Below are positions 45,714 through 61,200 of a stretch of 64,000 nucleotides of DNA, piece after piece. The notes under the pieces are model-generated. The model saw only the letters and a program-made list of their open reading frames with translations, was not told where the DNA came from and searched no databases. Source of the DNA: Tetraselmis striata (lineage: Eukaryota; Chlorophyta; Chlorodendrophyceae; Chlorodendrales; Chlorodendraceae); assembly GCA_006384855.1 (NCBI GenBank), contig VCJN01002526.1, positions 46,526-110,525 on the forward strand. Reading direction: 5' to 3'. Numbering within the stretch: position 1 is the stretch's first letter; each line of letters starts with the position of its first letter. Made by a program: the position numbers and the translations under genes.

Positions 45714-46059
45714 GCGTGCCGCGACACCGCGGCAGGGCGCGCCACCTGGCAGGGCAGCAAGTTCGGGCAACGAGAAACCGCAGCAAGCAACTAATAGCAA
45801 CGACTTTCCTCAGCTAGGGCGTCGGTCGACGTCCGGCGGTGATTTCTCAATCGCCGACGTGTGTAATTGAATACCCTCTCTCCATTCGCGAGGTCTTCGC
45901 GGGTCACGCGCCACTCGCGAGTTTTCAGCCCTCCCTCGCGGCACCACGACCAAAATTCCCGCATTCTCACTGGCAGACCGCGCGTCCTCCTTTCAAAGCA
46001 TTGATACTGGCGGTGATGATGACGGGCGGCCTGGCATGGCATGACGCCGCACGATGTGA
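45714..46059. other. NPHP4 3' flank
   Basis: No gene. Presumed 3' UTR and spacer; no clear polyadenylation signal stands out. Confidence 0.35.
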
Positions 46060-46270
46060 TTTCCACCTTTTGGGATCGGAACCAAGCTCAAGCATCCATC
46101 ATTTCAGTGATTTTGACAACTCCGTTGACTGATTTATTGCGCAAGTCAAAACCAGCCATTGTGGACTGGCGTCCTGCCTGCCAGGAAGCCTTCGAGGCTC
46201 TTCATCTGCGGCAGATTTCCGCACCTTGTGTGACCGTACCGGAAGTAGGTCGTGTAGCCGAGATTTAATG
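46060..46270 (+). mobile_element. Ty3/gypsy fragment (end of RT / start of RNase H)
   Basis: The frame 46041-46268 contains LTDLLRKSKPAIVDWRPACQ followed by EAFEALHLRQISAP, the classic 'LTxLLKK...W...CQxAFexLK..L.saPvL' junction between reverse transcriptase and RNase H of Ty3/gypsy elements. It is truncated on both sides. Confidence 0.85.
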
Positions 46271-48499
46271 GAAAACACTGCAACCCGAGGTCAGTTGCTT
46301 GTCGCGTCATTACATGTCATCAAACTTCACGTCCCCATTACATGTCATCAAATCTACTACTACATACTCGTACATGTATGCAGCTGCTCATCATGAGATT
46401 ATAAGTTGAGTAGCGGGATCTGTGCCGCTACTTGTCTCCCTTAGCCCATCCCGTAGCAGCTACGCACCAACCCCATCACTCTGGGCATCCACTTTGCCAG
46501 CCTCAAAAGACGACAGACAGTGCACGGCATGGCAATCAAGGCACGCCCGGGCTTTGGTTCCCAGAGTACCTGCCCAGCTATTGTGGAGGGAGCCGCGCGT
46601 AGCCAGACAGACTATGAGCTCCACACCCCCTGTTGAGCGTCATGCCCCAGATTCGCGGTACATGAGTACATCAGGCCCTATTCAGGCGCATGTTTAAATT
46701 TCGGAGCTCGCGGAAACTATCTAATGCGAAATCATATATGAAGCCAAGAAATGTAGCAACGAACCGCATGTATATATCATTCTGAAGCACTCGGATCCAG
46801 TCGTGGACTGTATGCCACACAGAAGGGAATTCCGTATTGCCAGCATCTACTTTGAATACATGTTGTATGTTAAGATGGTACAAAGAGACAGCGAGAGAGC
46901 GAGTACATGGAGCTGCAGGTAGTTAGAGGACATCACCGACTCCCGGCTGGGTAAAGCAGCTAAAGCCGTAGCAAGATGGTACAAGTGTATATATGTATGT
47001 ATGCATATAAATATGTATATGTATGTATAATTGCCGATGATAACGGACGGCAATGATACAGGACGGCAATGCTGGTGGCTATCAAGGTAATGATGATGTT
47101 GCCGCAGTCGATGACGAGACCGGCAATGATGATGATGATGATAATGACGGAGACATTGATGAATCAGATAATAAAGGATGAGGCGGAGGCGGAGGGGTGA
47201 CTCTTCTTCCAGGGTGGAGGATTCGGAAGAGGGTGATGATATAGTTCCAGTGATGGTGATGAGGATCCGGTAGGTGACTACCAACAAGCCCTGACCGCCA
47301 GGCTATGGCCTCATGTGCTGCATGTAGAAACTCAACATGGGCGGCGAATCTATCTAACTTGTAATGTGGAGGGCCATGAACATTAGCTTTGTGTAACGTG
47401 TCACCAGAATTGGTTTCGGAGCAGCATCTGCATATTATTCATGTCTTTACATCAGCATGTTTTGGGATGCATGACAAACATTATGCGTTCGGAACTTGTC
47501 GTCGGGGAGAATAACTCAATGCTACTCTTACGTTGCTTGAATTATGACCCATGTTTGGTTGCATTGTACACTTGATTATTGTTAAAGATATGACATGCTA
47601 TATAAGCAATGGCAATGATGTTACAAAGCTATAACAATTCAATTGCAGAGATATAAACCACAGCACCCACTACGTGTACAAGATATATCCAAGGATCCCC
47701 GTAACAAACAAGGTCAGAATGAATCCATTTGATATTGAACCAACCTTGGAGGTTAATGATTATTCACACGCGGCAAGCTGGCCACACATTAAAAGAGCCG
47801 ACGTCTTGCCCCCCCTGAAAACAAGGTTTCTGATGCCAACATTGCTAAACACCGCAACCGTCAGTGCATCCATCGACCAACCTAGCATTTGTTTTGAACC
47901 ACTGTTACATAGATGCATGCATGTATGTATTGCATGTATGAATGTATATACATATACACACACAATTTTGTGCATATACAGTCAAATACTAAACCCGGTA
48001 CCGTTATGCTCCAAAGTATATTGCAGGATGGCGCGTTCTGCACGGGGCAGCATGTCATGAGGCTACTTGTGGCAAATGACCGAATGTCAGAGCCGCTGCA
48101 AATCAAATCCATTTGTAGCTGAATTGCCTAAAGTCTGTCTATCTGCATGTGATGGAGGGATGCCATGAGAGGCATGCCAAGGGTTGGGGGGGGGGGGGGG
48201 ATAGTTGGTGCTATTCTTTGGCTCAAAGGCAAACAAGCGCGGCATTCCAGCAGATAACAATCGCTGTAACAGCCGCATGCCCTCCTCAGTCATCGATGGT
48301 GGGCGGAAGATGTTGCGGGTAGAGGGCTGGTCGCCCGGGTGTTATCCGAGTGCCAGTGTGTACAAGAGGCATGTCGGGCGGCGCGCTTGGCTAGCCATGG
48401 GGAGGCAGGGGCGGTCACCCAGGGACCATGACGTGCGCGTGTCTCACGGGGCGGGGCTTGCTGCTACAACCGCGGGCGGGGAGCGGCCCCGCGTGGCAG
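46271..48499. other. intergenic, no gene recognised
   Basis: Contains TA/TG-rich microsatellite-like patches (46985-47030, 47925-47975), a GATGAT-rich stretch (47080-47165) that gives Asp- or His-rich open frames, and a short poly(G) (48186-48200). No coding family. The last 100 bp may hold the 3' UTR of the isocitrate dehydrogenase gene on the minus strand. Confidence 0.4.
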
Positions 48500-52084
<3,585 letters not shown>

Positions 52085-52839
52085 GGCTGCGGGCTGGGAG
52101 ATGGATTGGGAGGGGTGAGAGAAGGTCCGTGCAGCTGGTGGACGGGCGCGAAGGGGGCGGTGGGGTCACGAGGAAGCTCCTGATAGGTTGTGCTCCGCTG
52201 GCGTCGATAGCGTGTTCCGATATGTATCGGCGCGTTTGCTGAGCCAGCCGCCCTACCCGCGTGCAGTGTCGACGACATGCCGGCCAGGAGGGTACAGGTA
52301 TGACGATGGTATAAGGATTAGTCGCTCTCCGTATTCAGGACACGGTGCTGATTGTCTACGGTAGTAGAATAAGGATTAATCCTTACCGGGGCGGCGTCGC
52401 TTCATGGGCCGACGAATTTGTAATATTGATGGCATCCAGGTGTCATCTGTGAGGATATATCCTATACCCTCACTAACCCTAATCAACCGTAACGCACATT
52501 AAGGCGCGTAGCGCGCGCAACACTTGTAGCGGCTGCGCCTGCGCCCTGCCGGCTGCCCGGCGCCTGCTGATACACTGTATCAGCGCGGCGCCCCGCCGGA
52601 ACTGTAATCATAACATTCTCACCCTCACAACCTCGGAGTAGCACAGACTCTTGCCACCATAAGCGCATTCCCTCACACATCACACATACCGGTACTATGT
52701 ACACCAGGCAAATGAACAAAAAGGCACGTACACCAGGCGGTCGCTACCGGTCTGTCGGAAATATATTCGCAACTAAAGTCGTAGCGATTATGCTACATAC
52801 GATTCTAATTATCCTTACGGGCAATCATTACCTCCACCC
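52085..52839. other. spacer upstream of isocitrate dehydrogenase and of the LINE
   Basis: Presumably carries the promoter of the minus-strand isocitrate dehydrogenase gene. No coding signature. Confidence 0.35.
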
Positions 52840-54703
52840 TCATGAAGACATGAAGGGGTCCGTTCGACCCATTGGCATCGGCAGCGTGCTTGTCCGGTTC
52901 GCTATGCGCGTCCTCTTGCGCGCTCATGGCGAGCCCATCGCCCAATGGCTTGCCGCCCGCGGCCAGTTCGGTTTTGGCGTTAAGGGTGGCGTGGAACTAG
53001 TTCAATTCCTTGTGCGATCTCTCCTAGACTCGGACCCATCCCTCGTCTTGGTGCAGCTTGACGCCGAAAACGCGTTCAATTCCTTCTACCGCTCCGAAAT
53101 GTTCCGCACACTGCTAGAGGACCCTGTTTGGCAGCCTCTATTGCGTTCCGCGATCATGCTTTATGGTCAAGAGTCCAATCTGTACGTTTTCGACGGCTCC
53201 CAACCCGGTCCCTCTCTCCGGATTCCAAGCCGTCGAGGGGCCCGCCAAAGTTGCGTCCTCGGCCTCATCCTGTTCGCCGCCGTCGCTGCCCGAGTGTACG
53301 CTCGCATCGGCGCGGCTGCCCCCAGTCACTCAGTGTTGGCGGCTTTCTCAGACGACGTCAACCTGGTCGGCACTGGTGATGGACTTGCGCTTGCTACGTG
53401 GGTGGCCCCGTCCGCTTTTGCCGCCGTTGGATTAAGCGTCACCATTCGCAAACGACAGGCGTATTGTCAGCTTGGCTCTTCGTCTCCGTTCGGCGCCCTT
53501 CCATTTGGGCATTTGTTGCACGGTGTTGCAGTCTCCTCGTCCGGAATCAAGGTGCTTGGGGCCCCTGTGGGCTCGGCCACTTTCGCCCGGGAACTGCTGG
53601 ACAAAACGGTCGAAAGATTTCACCAATTCGGCTCCCGCCTTGTCGGTTTGGCAGACCACTTCCACTCCCACACTGCTACTCGCTTGCTGCAAGTTTGCGG
53701 CCGTCGTTTTGGCCACCATCTCCGCTCCACGCCTCGGGGCTTGGGTCGATCCGAGGGGTATGGCGACACTATTACGTCTTTCCTCGAAGATGCAGACGCC
53801 GCCGCATTTTCAACGCTTGCCGGCATATGGGGTGTTAGCCCCGACCTCTTGGATACGCCCTCCATGCGCACGCAGCTGTCCCTCCCGGTCCAATTTGGGG
53901 GCCTCGGCATCGGCGATAATGTGGTTATATATAGCAGATGCCTCCCACATCGGCGCTGCCGCCCTAGTGGTTGGCCAAGCTGTGACTTTCCTCCGTGCTC
54001 AACACGCCACCCTGAGCGACGCCGGGGCGTTCTTTTCCGACCCGTCCGGCGTATCCAGCCCTCATAGCCTTTACCTTGTTGGGGCGTCCTCGATCCACCA
54101 GGCTATGGCCACCCCAACGTTGGAGCGCGATGCCGGCGCCAACGCGTCGGCGCCGATGTGGGCTGTCGAGCTTCGCGCCGCTCATACCCGTGTCGTTGAG
54201 GAGTGTGGAGACGCGGTACTCGAAGATCTAGCGGGGCCGTTGGCCTCTGCCCTAAAGATGCTCCCCTCCAAGCGCTCCCACGTTGCCCGTGCCGGCTGCT
54301 CGGCCGCCGGGGCTGAGCCGGCGTCTGCAATGCGCTCGGCGGCCGACCTCCGAGCTATCCCGCATTACTCGGACTTCCCCTTGCACTCCATGCGGAAAGT
54401 ACAAGAAACCCTGAGCCACCGCATTCACACGGTCCGTTTCGCAAAGCTCGTTGCGCGTATGCCTACAAGTGGCCCTGACAGCAACCGCTTCCGAGGCCGC
54501 CTCTTACGCGCTGCGACAGCGTTCCTGGTGACTGATCCTCCAAGCGAGGGTCGCCTTGGTGAAGTCCGTGAGCGTTCCCCTGAGTACTACGATTCCATGT
54601 TCCGTGTTGCCGCTTGCCGCCCATTTGGCCTTCCGGCGGCTCCTGTCCTCTCCCTTGGCGAGCCATGCCCTTGTGCTTCTTGCTCCTTCTCGGTACAAGG
54701 TAT

Positions 54704-55002
54704 TGTAGAGCGCGGAATTTAACGTCGGCTCTTGTGTGTGCGTGAGTGCAGAGGCGGAGGGTGAGGCGATGAGTTGCTGGAAATAAAGAAGTGATTACAA
54801 GCACTGAGGCGCTCCGCGATATGCGTGTCCCCGGCTCCGAGCTCCCTACTGCGTGCTCTGACCTCCGAGCTCAGAGATCAGGCGCGCGCAGCGCGCTAAT
54901 GAGGCTCATATGCGCGATGAGCGCATATCCGGAACAGCTAGTATATCCGAGCGATCTAATCAATGGTACTACGGTAGCTGCATTGCTAATCCGCCATCAA
55001 CA
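54704..55002 (-). repeat. 3' LTR of the nested element
   Basis: Begins TGTAGAGCGCGG and ends GCCATCAACA on the plus strand. It appears identical to 56190-56488, indicating recent insertion. Confidence 0.93.
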
Positions 55003-55149
55003 CTCCCCCCCAATGCTGCGATAGGAGGCATGTAACAAACTGCAAGGCAAGCATGTTCAAGACGGCATACGTTGTCTCAGTTCTTGATCCTGCCCGTGGC
55101 AGTCCTGGCCTGATTGGCTAGTGTCGCCGCGGGGCACGCACCGGTCTTG

Positions 55150-55572
55150 TCAGCCGTTGTCTAGCTCGGATCGGCTAAGCATGACTAAATTGTCTGGTGG
55201 CTTGTTGCCTCCGCTAGTCTTGCCGCGAGGCCAGGGCGGCTGTCCGACCTGACGGCCGTCCCCGAACGCCGCCCTCTCGGTCGCCGCGCGAGAGGCGGGA
55301 GCTGCTGTCTCAGCAGCCATCTTTTCAGATGCGCTCCGCTTCTCGTGGGCTTCCAGCCTAGTGTTGAGCTCCATCTCGCATGAGTAGAGCTCGTCGTATT
55401 GGTGGGACACCTGTCGCTGCATCTCTGCCATCTGCGATAGGGGCTGAGTCAGGAGATGCGCGCTATGTGAGTCAGCGCCTCGCCAAATGTCGGACTGGGC
55501 GTTCGCCTCTGGCGAGCCGGTCCGGTCGTCCTCGGACATCGCGGGTGGGCCGGTGATGACGAAGCAGTACAA
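55150..55572 (-). CDS. Gag-like coiled-coil ORF of the nested LTR element
   Basis: A 140-codon minus-strand frame lies inside the LTR element and in its inferred orientation; a likely start is the inner Met of MSEDDRTGSPEANAQ. The middle is a predicted coiled coil (MAEMQRQVSHQYDELYSCEM, LNTRLEAHEKR), followed by an Ala-rich segment and a basic, Gly/Pro-rich end. No zinc knuckle or protease is seen. Position and composition suggest a Gag remnant or a short Gag-like protein. It could instead be non-functional. Confidence 0.45.
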   Translation of the reverse strand: MYCFVITGPPAMSEDDRTGSPEANAQSDIWRGADSHSAHLLTQPLSQMAEMQRQVSHQYDELYSCEMELNTRLEAHEKRSASEKMAAETAAPASRAATERAAFGDGRQVGQPPWPRGKTSGGNKPPDNLVMLSRSELDNG

Positions 55573-55988
55573 GAAGTGGTGAAAACCACTCGTCGCGGCA
55601 GTGCCTGCTACGGCGGGTTGAGAAAGGTTGGGTCGAGAGACCCACCACCTCCCGGCTCTGAAGCCTAAGAGATGGCCCTAAGCTCTCCCTTTTCCGAGTC
55701 CTCCACCCAGATGTGGGGCACTGCCGGGGCGCTTGGGCTGTCACAGAGGGTATCCGGCTGTCGTGCACGTGAGAGATGCACCGTCACAGCTCGCGCCGCT
55801 CGCAACGCTCCGTAACGCTCCGGTACCTGTATCGTGCAACGCTCGCAACGCTCCGTAATGCCCCTGTACTTGTGCCGCGCTCCGGTACCTGTGTGCTGCT
55901 GACTCGTGCAACTGGTCCAGGGGGAGAACGCTGACAAGACGCTTCGGGAGGATTCGTGGATGTGACTCGAGTGGTCGAGTCGGAATGG

Positions 55989-56035
55989 GTGGGGGGTGGG
56001 GGGGGGGGGGGGGGGGGGGGGGGGGAGAGGAGGGG
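55989..56035. repeat. long poly(G) tract inside the LTR element
   Basis: G run of about 27 interrupted only at its edges, in the 5' internal region of the element (minus orientation: poly(C)). Confidence 0.92.
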
Positions 56036-56189
56036 GGCTTGCAGCGAATTAGTCGCCTCAAGCTGTGATTTGCCGAGCCTTGATCAACAGCGGGCTCGCG
56101 CTACGCGCAGAAAAACGCGGACTTCTCAGCGTGTCCTAAGTGATCGAGGACTGCCTCACCCTCACTGTGACGTGAGGGCAACCATAACC

Positions 56190-56488
56190 TGTAGAGCGCG
56201 GAATTTAACGTCGGCTCTTGTGTGTGCGTGAGTGCAGAGGCGGAGGGTGAGGCGATGAGTTGCTGGAAATAAAGAAGTGATTACAAGCACTGAGGCGCTC
56301 CGCGATATGCGTGTCCCCGGCTCCGAGCTCCCTACTGCGTGCTCTGACCTCCGAGCTCAGAGATCAGGCGCGCGCAGCGCGCTAATGAGGCTCATATGCG
56401 CGATGAGCGCATATCCGGAACAGCTAGTATATCCGAGCGATCTAATCAATGGTACTACGGTAGCTGCATTGCTAATCCGCCATCAACA
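56190..56488 (-). repeat. 5' LTR of the nested element
   Basis: Same sequence as 54704-55002. On the minus strand it is followed immediately by GGTTATGGTTGCCCTCACG, the place where a primer-binding site should lie. I cannot assign the primer tRNA. Confidence 0.93.
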
Positions 56489-57401
56489 GGTATGCTGGCC
56501 CGTTTTGAGGATGCTGGCGTGGAGTTCACTCCTTCAACTTGGGCGGTCGCATACGCTGATCACGTGGCACGTTGCTCTGGGGGCGTCTCCAATCACGCCG
56601 CACACGAGTGGGCCGCACATGGCCTTTCCGACATTTGCCACGACGTGAAGTCCGCGCTGGGCGTGGGTGTCCAGATCCTCACGGACCCGTCGGTGCTTGT
56701 TTCTCTCCCGAAGGGCAGCGACGGCCGGCCGGCCGATGTTGGGCTTTTCGGGTATGGCGGTATCCGCGGAAACACGGTTGCTATCGATACCACCATTGCC
56801 CCCATCCTCGGCGTGTCAAGCTCGGATCCAACGACTGCTTTGAGGGCCGCAGAGCGCCACAAAATCCAGAAGTATGACGAGGGTGTCCGAAACGCCGCCG
56901 GCATGCTTCGCTTTGTTCCTCTCGCCGTTTCCGAGTTTGGCTCGCTGGCCCCGCACGCCGAGGCTTTCTTGGTGGAGCTCGCGAAAGCTAGCCACACACA
57001 CACTGGCCAAAAAATCGGCCACTCAGCTCTTGTCTGCGTGGCGCCGCCGTTTCTCCTTGCTCATCAACATGGCACATGCAGACAACGTTCTTGGCGGGGT
57101 CGCGTCCGCGCGTGCGGCACGTGATGGTACTCCTGCGCCTGCGTCGCGTCGCTCGTCGGCATGTGTTGCTATGACCCGGGTCATTGGCTGCAAGCGTCCT
57201 CGCCGCGGCTGATAGCCTACCCCGGGGCGGGGGTCCCTTTGGTCCCTGGCAGCTAAGTGATTTCGTGGTTCCCTTGGCTCCTCCTTGGTTCTTGGCTCCC
57301 TGTCCTCCTGCTCGACCTTGGTTTCAGGCTTATGTCTCTCTTTTGCTGGCAACCTTTCACAGTTGAAGTTAGTTCTGTTTGTAGTGCGCTTTTGTGAAAG
57401 C

Positions 57402-58253
57402 CCTTATGTAATTAATATCATTACCTCCACCCTTACCACAGTTACCAGTATTTACCTACCTACCTGCTAGAGGTACGGTATTATCAGTTTATACGAGTAT
57501 ACGATAAAAGCTCGTATGATATTCGACGGGAGATGAGCAGTGAGTCAGGGACGGCGACGGACAGAGCAGCCGAATTTATGGCGCTAATGCCATCAGTGGT
57601 GGTCGCTGAGATCCGTCCGCGCAGCGCCAGCACGGTCGTTCACCGGGCGCGCCATGATTTAGACTACCGTTTAACTGTCATACATTGAAATTCAGCATTT
57701 TCATGTGCGATCGCTAAATTAATGAATAGCCTCTTATAATTTTTTTTTTATTCGCGATCGCTGGTGCCGCCGCAGGAAGGGCGCGGGGAGCCGGGGAGCA
57801 ACCGGTGAGTGGGGGGGGGGGGCGGGGGGGGGGGGGGGGGAGCAACGATTGCTTCCTGCGCAGGTATCGACAAGCAGCTGAATTCTTGGCTCCCTCGTCG
57901 CCGTAGCCGTCACGCCGCGCCACACGCGAACTGCTCCCGCTGGTTCCAACAGCACCTTCTCTTTGATACTGCGTGCATAGCCCTGCTTGGCGCCGTTCGC
58001 CGCAGTGCAGGGACTCCTAGAAGGGACTCGGAGCAACACTCTGAGGGACGCTCGGAGGAACCGCAGGAGGAGCCCCCTTTCACGACGTGTTCCGCGCCGA
58101 CAGGGCATGCCCTCTTAATGCATCGCAGAGTTGCCAGCCACGCCAAGGGATCGAGCAGGGGCAGGTGTAGTCGACAGCTCGCGCCGTGCCAACAGGCGCA
58201 GGGCAACTGGCAGCGGCCCAGATACAGCAGAGTTGGTCGCTGCTCGGACCAGC
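57402..58253. other. spacer with poly(G) and upstream region of glycosyltransferase gene
   Basis: AT-rich directly after the LINE end, then a G-rich tract (57809-57840). The sequence upstream of the start at 58254 is GC-rich. No separate gene is supported. Confidence 0.4.
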
Positions 58254-61200
58254 ATGAGGACAACGCAGGGCAAGACTTGCCTACTGTTGGCGGTGCTGCT
58301 TGCGTGTGTGGGGGAGGCTTCCAGTGTATTGGCGGAGGTGCGTGACCTCCTTTCAAAAAGTTAGCCCATCTTGTTAGGCTTCTCGCCGTGCCAGTGGATT
58401 GAAAAGGCTGGCAGGATGGCACTCGTGGGGGGGTGCCATGGACTCTTGCCGCGAGTATCACTACGGAACATGAGCAGCACTTTATCTGTTTAGGCCGCAG
58501 AGAGCATCGGCATATATGGGTCCCCATCACAGCTGCCCATCGGCAGCTAGCATCCATTCATCGTGCGCAGGATACCTCCATAGTTTCGCCCAAAATGGCT
58601 CGGACTGCGCTCCGCTCCAATTCGCTCAATTGGGGTGGCGCTATATGCTGCGCAGGGTGCGTGGGGCCATGTCTTCAGCGGCATCGGCGGCCACGCGGGC
58701 AACTTCCGCAACTCCACGCGACGCGTCCTACAGTCATCCAAAGCGCCCGCGGCGCCGGCCCGGAACCATGCGATTGGCCGCCTTGTGCGGACGTCCAGCG
58801 CTGCGCCAGGGACTAAAGCTGCAGCAGCTGTGGACGGCGACACCTGGGGAGTCTTTGAGCTGCCAGGGACGCACGCAGCGGTGCGTCCCCCTCCCATCGC
58901 GCCTCCTGCCCGATGCCACTTGCAATCTCACGCATCTTGGCGACCCGAAGCCGGTCTGCACGCGCCTGACTTCCGGCGGGCCTGACCGCCATCACAGACG
59001 CTGCGCGAAGCCTCGCCATGGGTAGAGCTGGACCTGCAGATGCCGGCGCAGGTAGGTGCCGCTTCTATAGAGGCAACGGCGCGTGGAATGCCTCGCTGAT
59101 GATTCCGACTCTGAGAGCTGGGTGCGTGGGGGATGGCACGCGTGACGGCGCAGATCGATGCGCTGGAGATCTGGGCGCCATTTCGCAAGTGCGCGCAGTA
59201 CCTGATAAAGCTGACGTCAGACGAGAAGGTGGCCGTCAGGGCGCAGGTGGCCAGCGGCAAACGGCCGCCGCACTTCTGCAGGTCGGCTGTCACGATGCTG
59301 CCTGCGCCTCCACGGCTAGCTGCCCGTTGTTAGCATCTCGGACCCTGATACTCGTGCCGTGTCCGCAGGGGCGGCTGGCCGAGCTTTGAGCCCACGCCAG
59401 GGAGGCCTCTCAAGGTGCAGCTGCTCGATCCTGCGGGCGAGACGGTGATACACTCGATGGATTTCAACAACCGCTCAGCGGTATACAGCTGGAACAACAT
59501 CGGCAGGCAGGCGCAGGCAAGGCAGCCCTTCCATCCGGCCAACAGGCCCGGCTGTGGCTGGCACGTGATTGCGTGACGCTCGCATGACGGAGGCATGTGT
59601 ATCTGTCTTTAGCCACGCCCCCCTGCGCGGCTCCACGCAGGTGATCCGTGTGTTGGTGCCAGCGGGGGCGAAGGTCAGTCTGCACGTCGCGGAGATCAAG
59701 GTGCGGCATGCCATGCTCGGCCCACTGCATGGCGACTTGGCCATTCATTGTGCTGCTTCCCATCCATTTTCCATCTGAAGGCGCGAGAAGGCCACAAGCC
59801 ATGAGAGCGGCGGCGATTGATGTAATGTATGCGTGAGCTATCCTGTGTTAGCTGTGCATCAGGTTCCGCGGCGCACATTCAGCTCAGCAATGTCTGTGCT
59901 CCCGGTGGTAATGTGCAGGTTTACGGCCCCGCGGGCAGCGGGATCTGCACGAGGGGCTCCTGCGGGGCAGGGCAGTGCGAGCGCAACGGGCTGTGCAGCT
60001 GCCCGCCCAACATGGTGGGTCCGCAATGCGAGTACAACATTATGGGTGCGAAGCCCTCGGCCTCCCCGCGCCCGATGGCCACCGCCCCGCAGCCTCACGC
60101 GCCCACATGCCCCGCCTACCGGGGCAGCTACCCCCGCCGCAGAGCACAGCGCTATCTCATGGTGGCGACGGTGTGTCCCGTGATAGGGGCGGAGCACTTC
60201 ATGCCCCATCAGCCGCACCACGGCTGGTGGAACAGCCACGACGTAGCGGAATACCACGGGCAAATGGCTCACTTGCAGTCGCACTGCAAGCAGAAGAGCG
60301 CCATGCGCAAGCACATGATCCTCCCAGGCCCGGGTGCGCCCGCCGATCCGCAGCCGCGCACGCGGCCGGCTGTAACAATTCGAAGCAACACTCGCCTCAA
60401 AAGCGCAATACTTGCCACACGGCAGCATTATATTATACCACATTATTATTGTATTATCATTATCATTGTATCACATTATCATTATATAGTATCGCATTAC
60501 GGCAGCATTATATTATAAAATATTACATTACATTATGTCACACAATATACATACATATATTTGTATTTATGTTATTTTATGTGTGTATATATATATATAT
60601 ACTCGTAGTCTCAGATACACATTGTACAAGTACTCGTACACATTGTGCTCGTACTACCCCGTAGTATGATATATCGTACTCGTAACTGTCACAGGGCGGC
60701 CGTGGAAGCAATCGATGGCATAGTCATGCTGGCTTGCCTGACGGGCTGCGCTGCTCGGCAGGCGGCATGGGCGCCGGGCTGGGCTCCACAATGTACTTCC
60801 GCACCGGGGTCATGACGGAGGCGTTCAACCGAAAGCAGGGCTACCTCTACTACGGCCGCTTCAACTACGCGCTCAACAAGTACTGCCAAAGCCAGGTGCC
60901 CTCCTCGTCTCGTGCCATGGCAGTGTTCCACCAGCGCGGCTTCCTTCCACCCCGTGCCCCTTCCCTTGGGGTCCGCTCACGCCCCGCAGAGGACGGCGCC
61001 CGGCCCCGAGTCTCGGCAAGCTGACGTGCTCCCTTCCGCCGCTGCAGGGGGAGCTTGGCACATTTGAGTGCTACTTTGAGCCGATGATCCCGTGCCCGAA
61101 GATCACTCAGCAGCTGCGCTCTTCCCACACTTTCCCATCCGCCAGCCAGAAAGGGCCGCGCGGCGAGGACTGCCTTGTTCCCGACTCGCACGGAAAGGTA

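Larger units (their letters stand above)
54704..56488 (-). mobile_element. short LTR retrotransposon nested in the LINE
   Basis: Two 299-bp direct repeats (54704-55002 and 56190-56488) appear identical by eye, start TG and end CA, and are flanked by the 5-bp target duplication GGTAT (54699-54703 and 56489-56493). The LINE coding sequence resumes in register across the site. A purine-rich tract, GGGGGGGAG on the minus strand, directly abuts the inner edge of the left repeat (55003-55011), as a polypurine tract should next to a 3' LTR. The element is therefore oriented on the minus strand, with its 5' LTR at 56190-56488. The internal region is only 1187 bp and has no protease, reverse transcriptase or integrase, so it is non-autonomous (TRIM/LARD-like). 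Confidence 0.93.
52840..57401 (+). mobile_element. 5'-truncated LINE (non-LTR retrotransposon), interrupted by an LTR element
   Basis: The reverse transcriptase frame runs from about 52850. It has RPIGIGSVLVRFAMR, motif A QLDAENAFNSFYR (about 53056), motif B-like RRGARQSCVLGLILF (53230-53275) and the catalytic motif AFSDDVNLVG (53341-53370), in which the usual YxDD is FSDD. A thumb-like LPVQFGGLGIGD block follows at 53880. The frame changes once near 53930 and continues to a Cys cluster CPCASC near 54665. There the 1785-bp LTR element (54704-56488) is inserted. The LINE resumes at 56494 with a C-terminal domain (IQKYDEGVRNAAGMLRFVPL near 56870) and a frame change near 57000. The 3' end at about 57401 ('gtgaaagccct') is defined by comparison with the minus-strand copy at 63838-64000. 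Dead copy. Confidence 0.9.

Noticed and set aside
53128..53838. Additional Arg/Pro/Ser-rich frames over the LINE
   Set aside because: Shadow frames of the reverse transcriptase coding sequence.
55741..56061. Pro-rich ORF at the poly(G) tract in the LTR element
   Set aside because: The proline run is only the homopolymer, and the rest is short direct repeats of 'gcaacgctccgtaa'.
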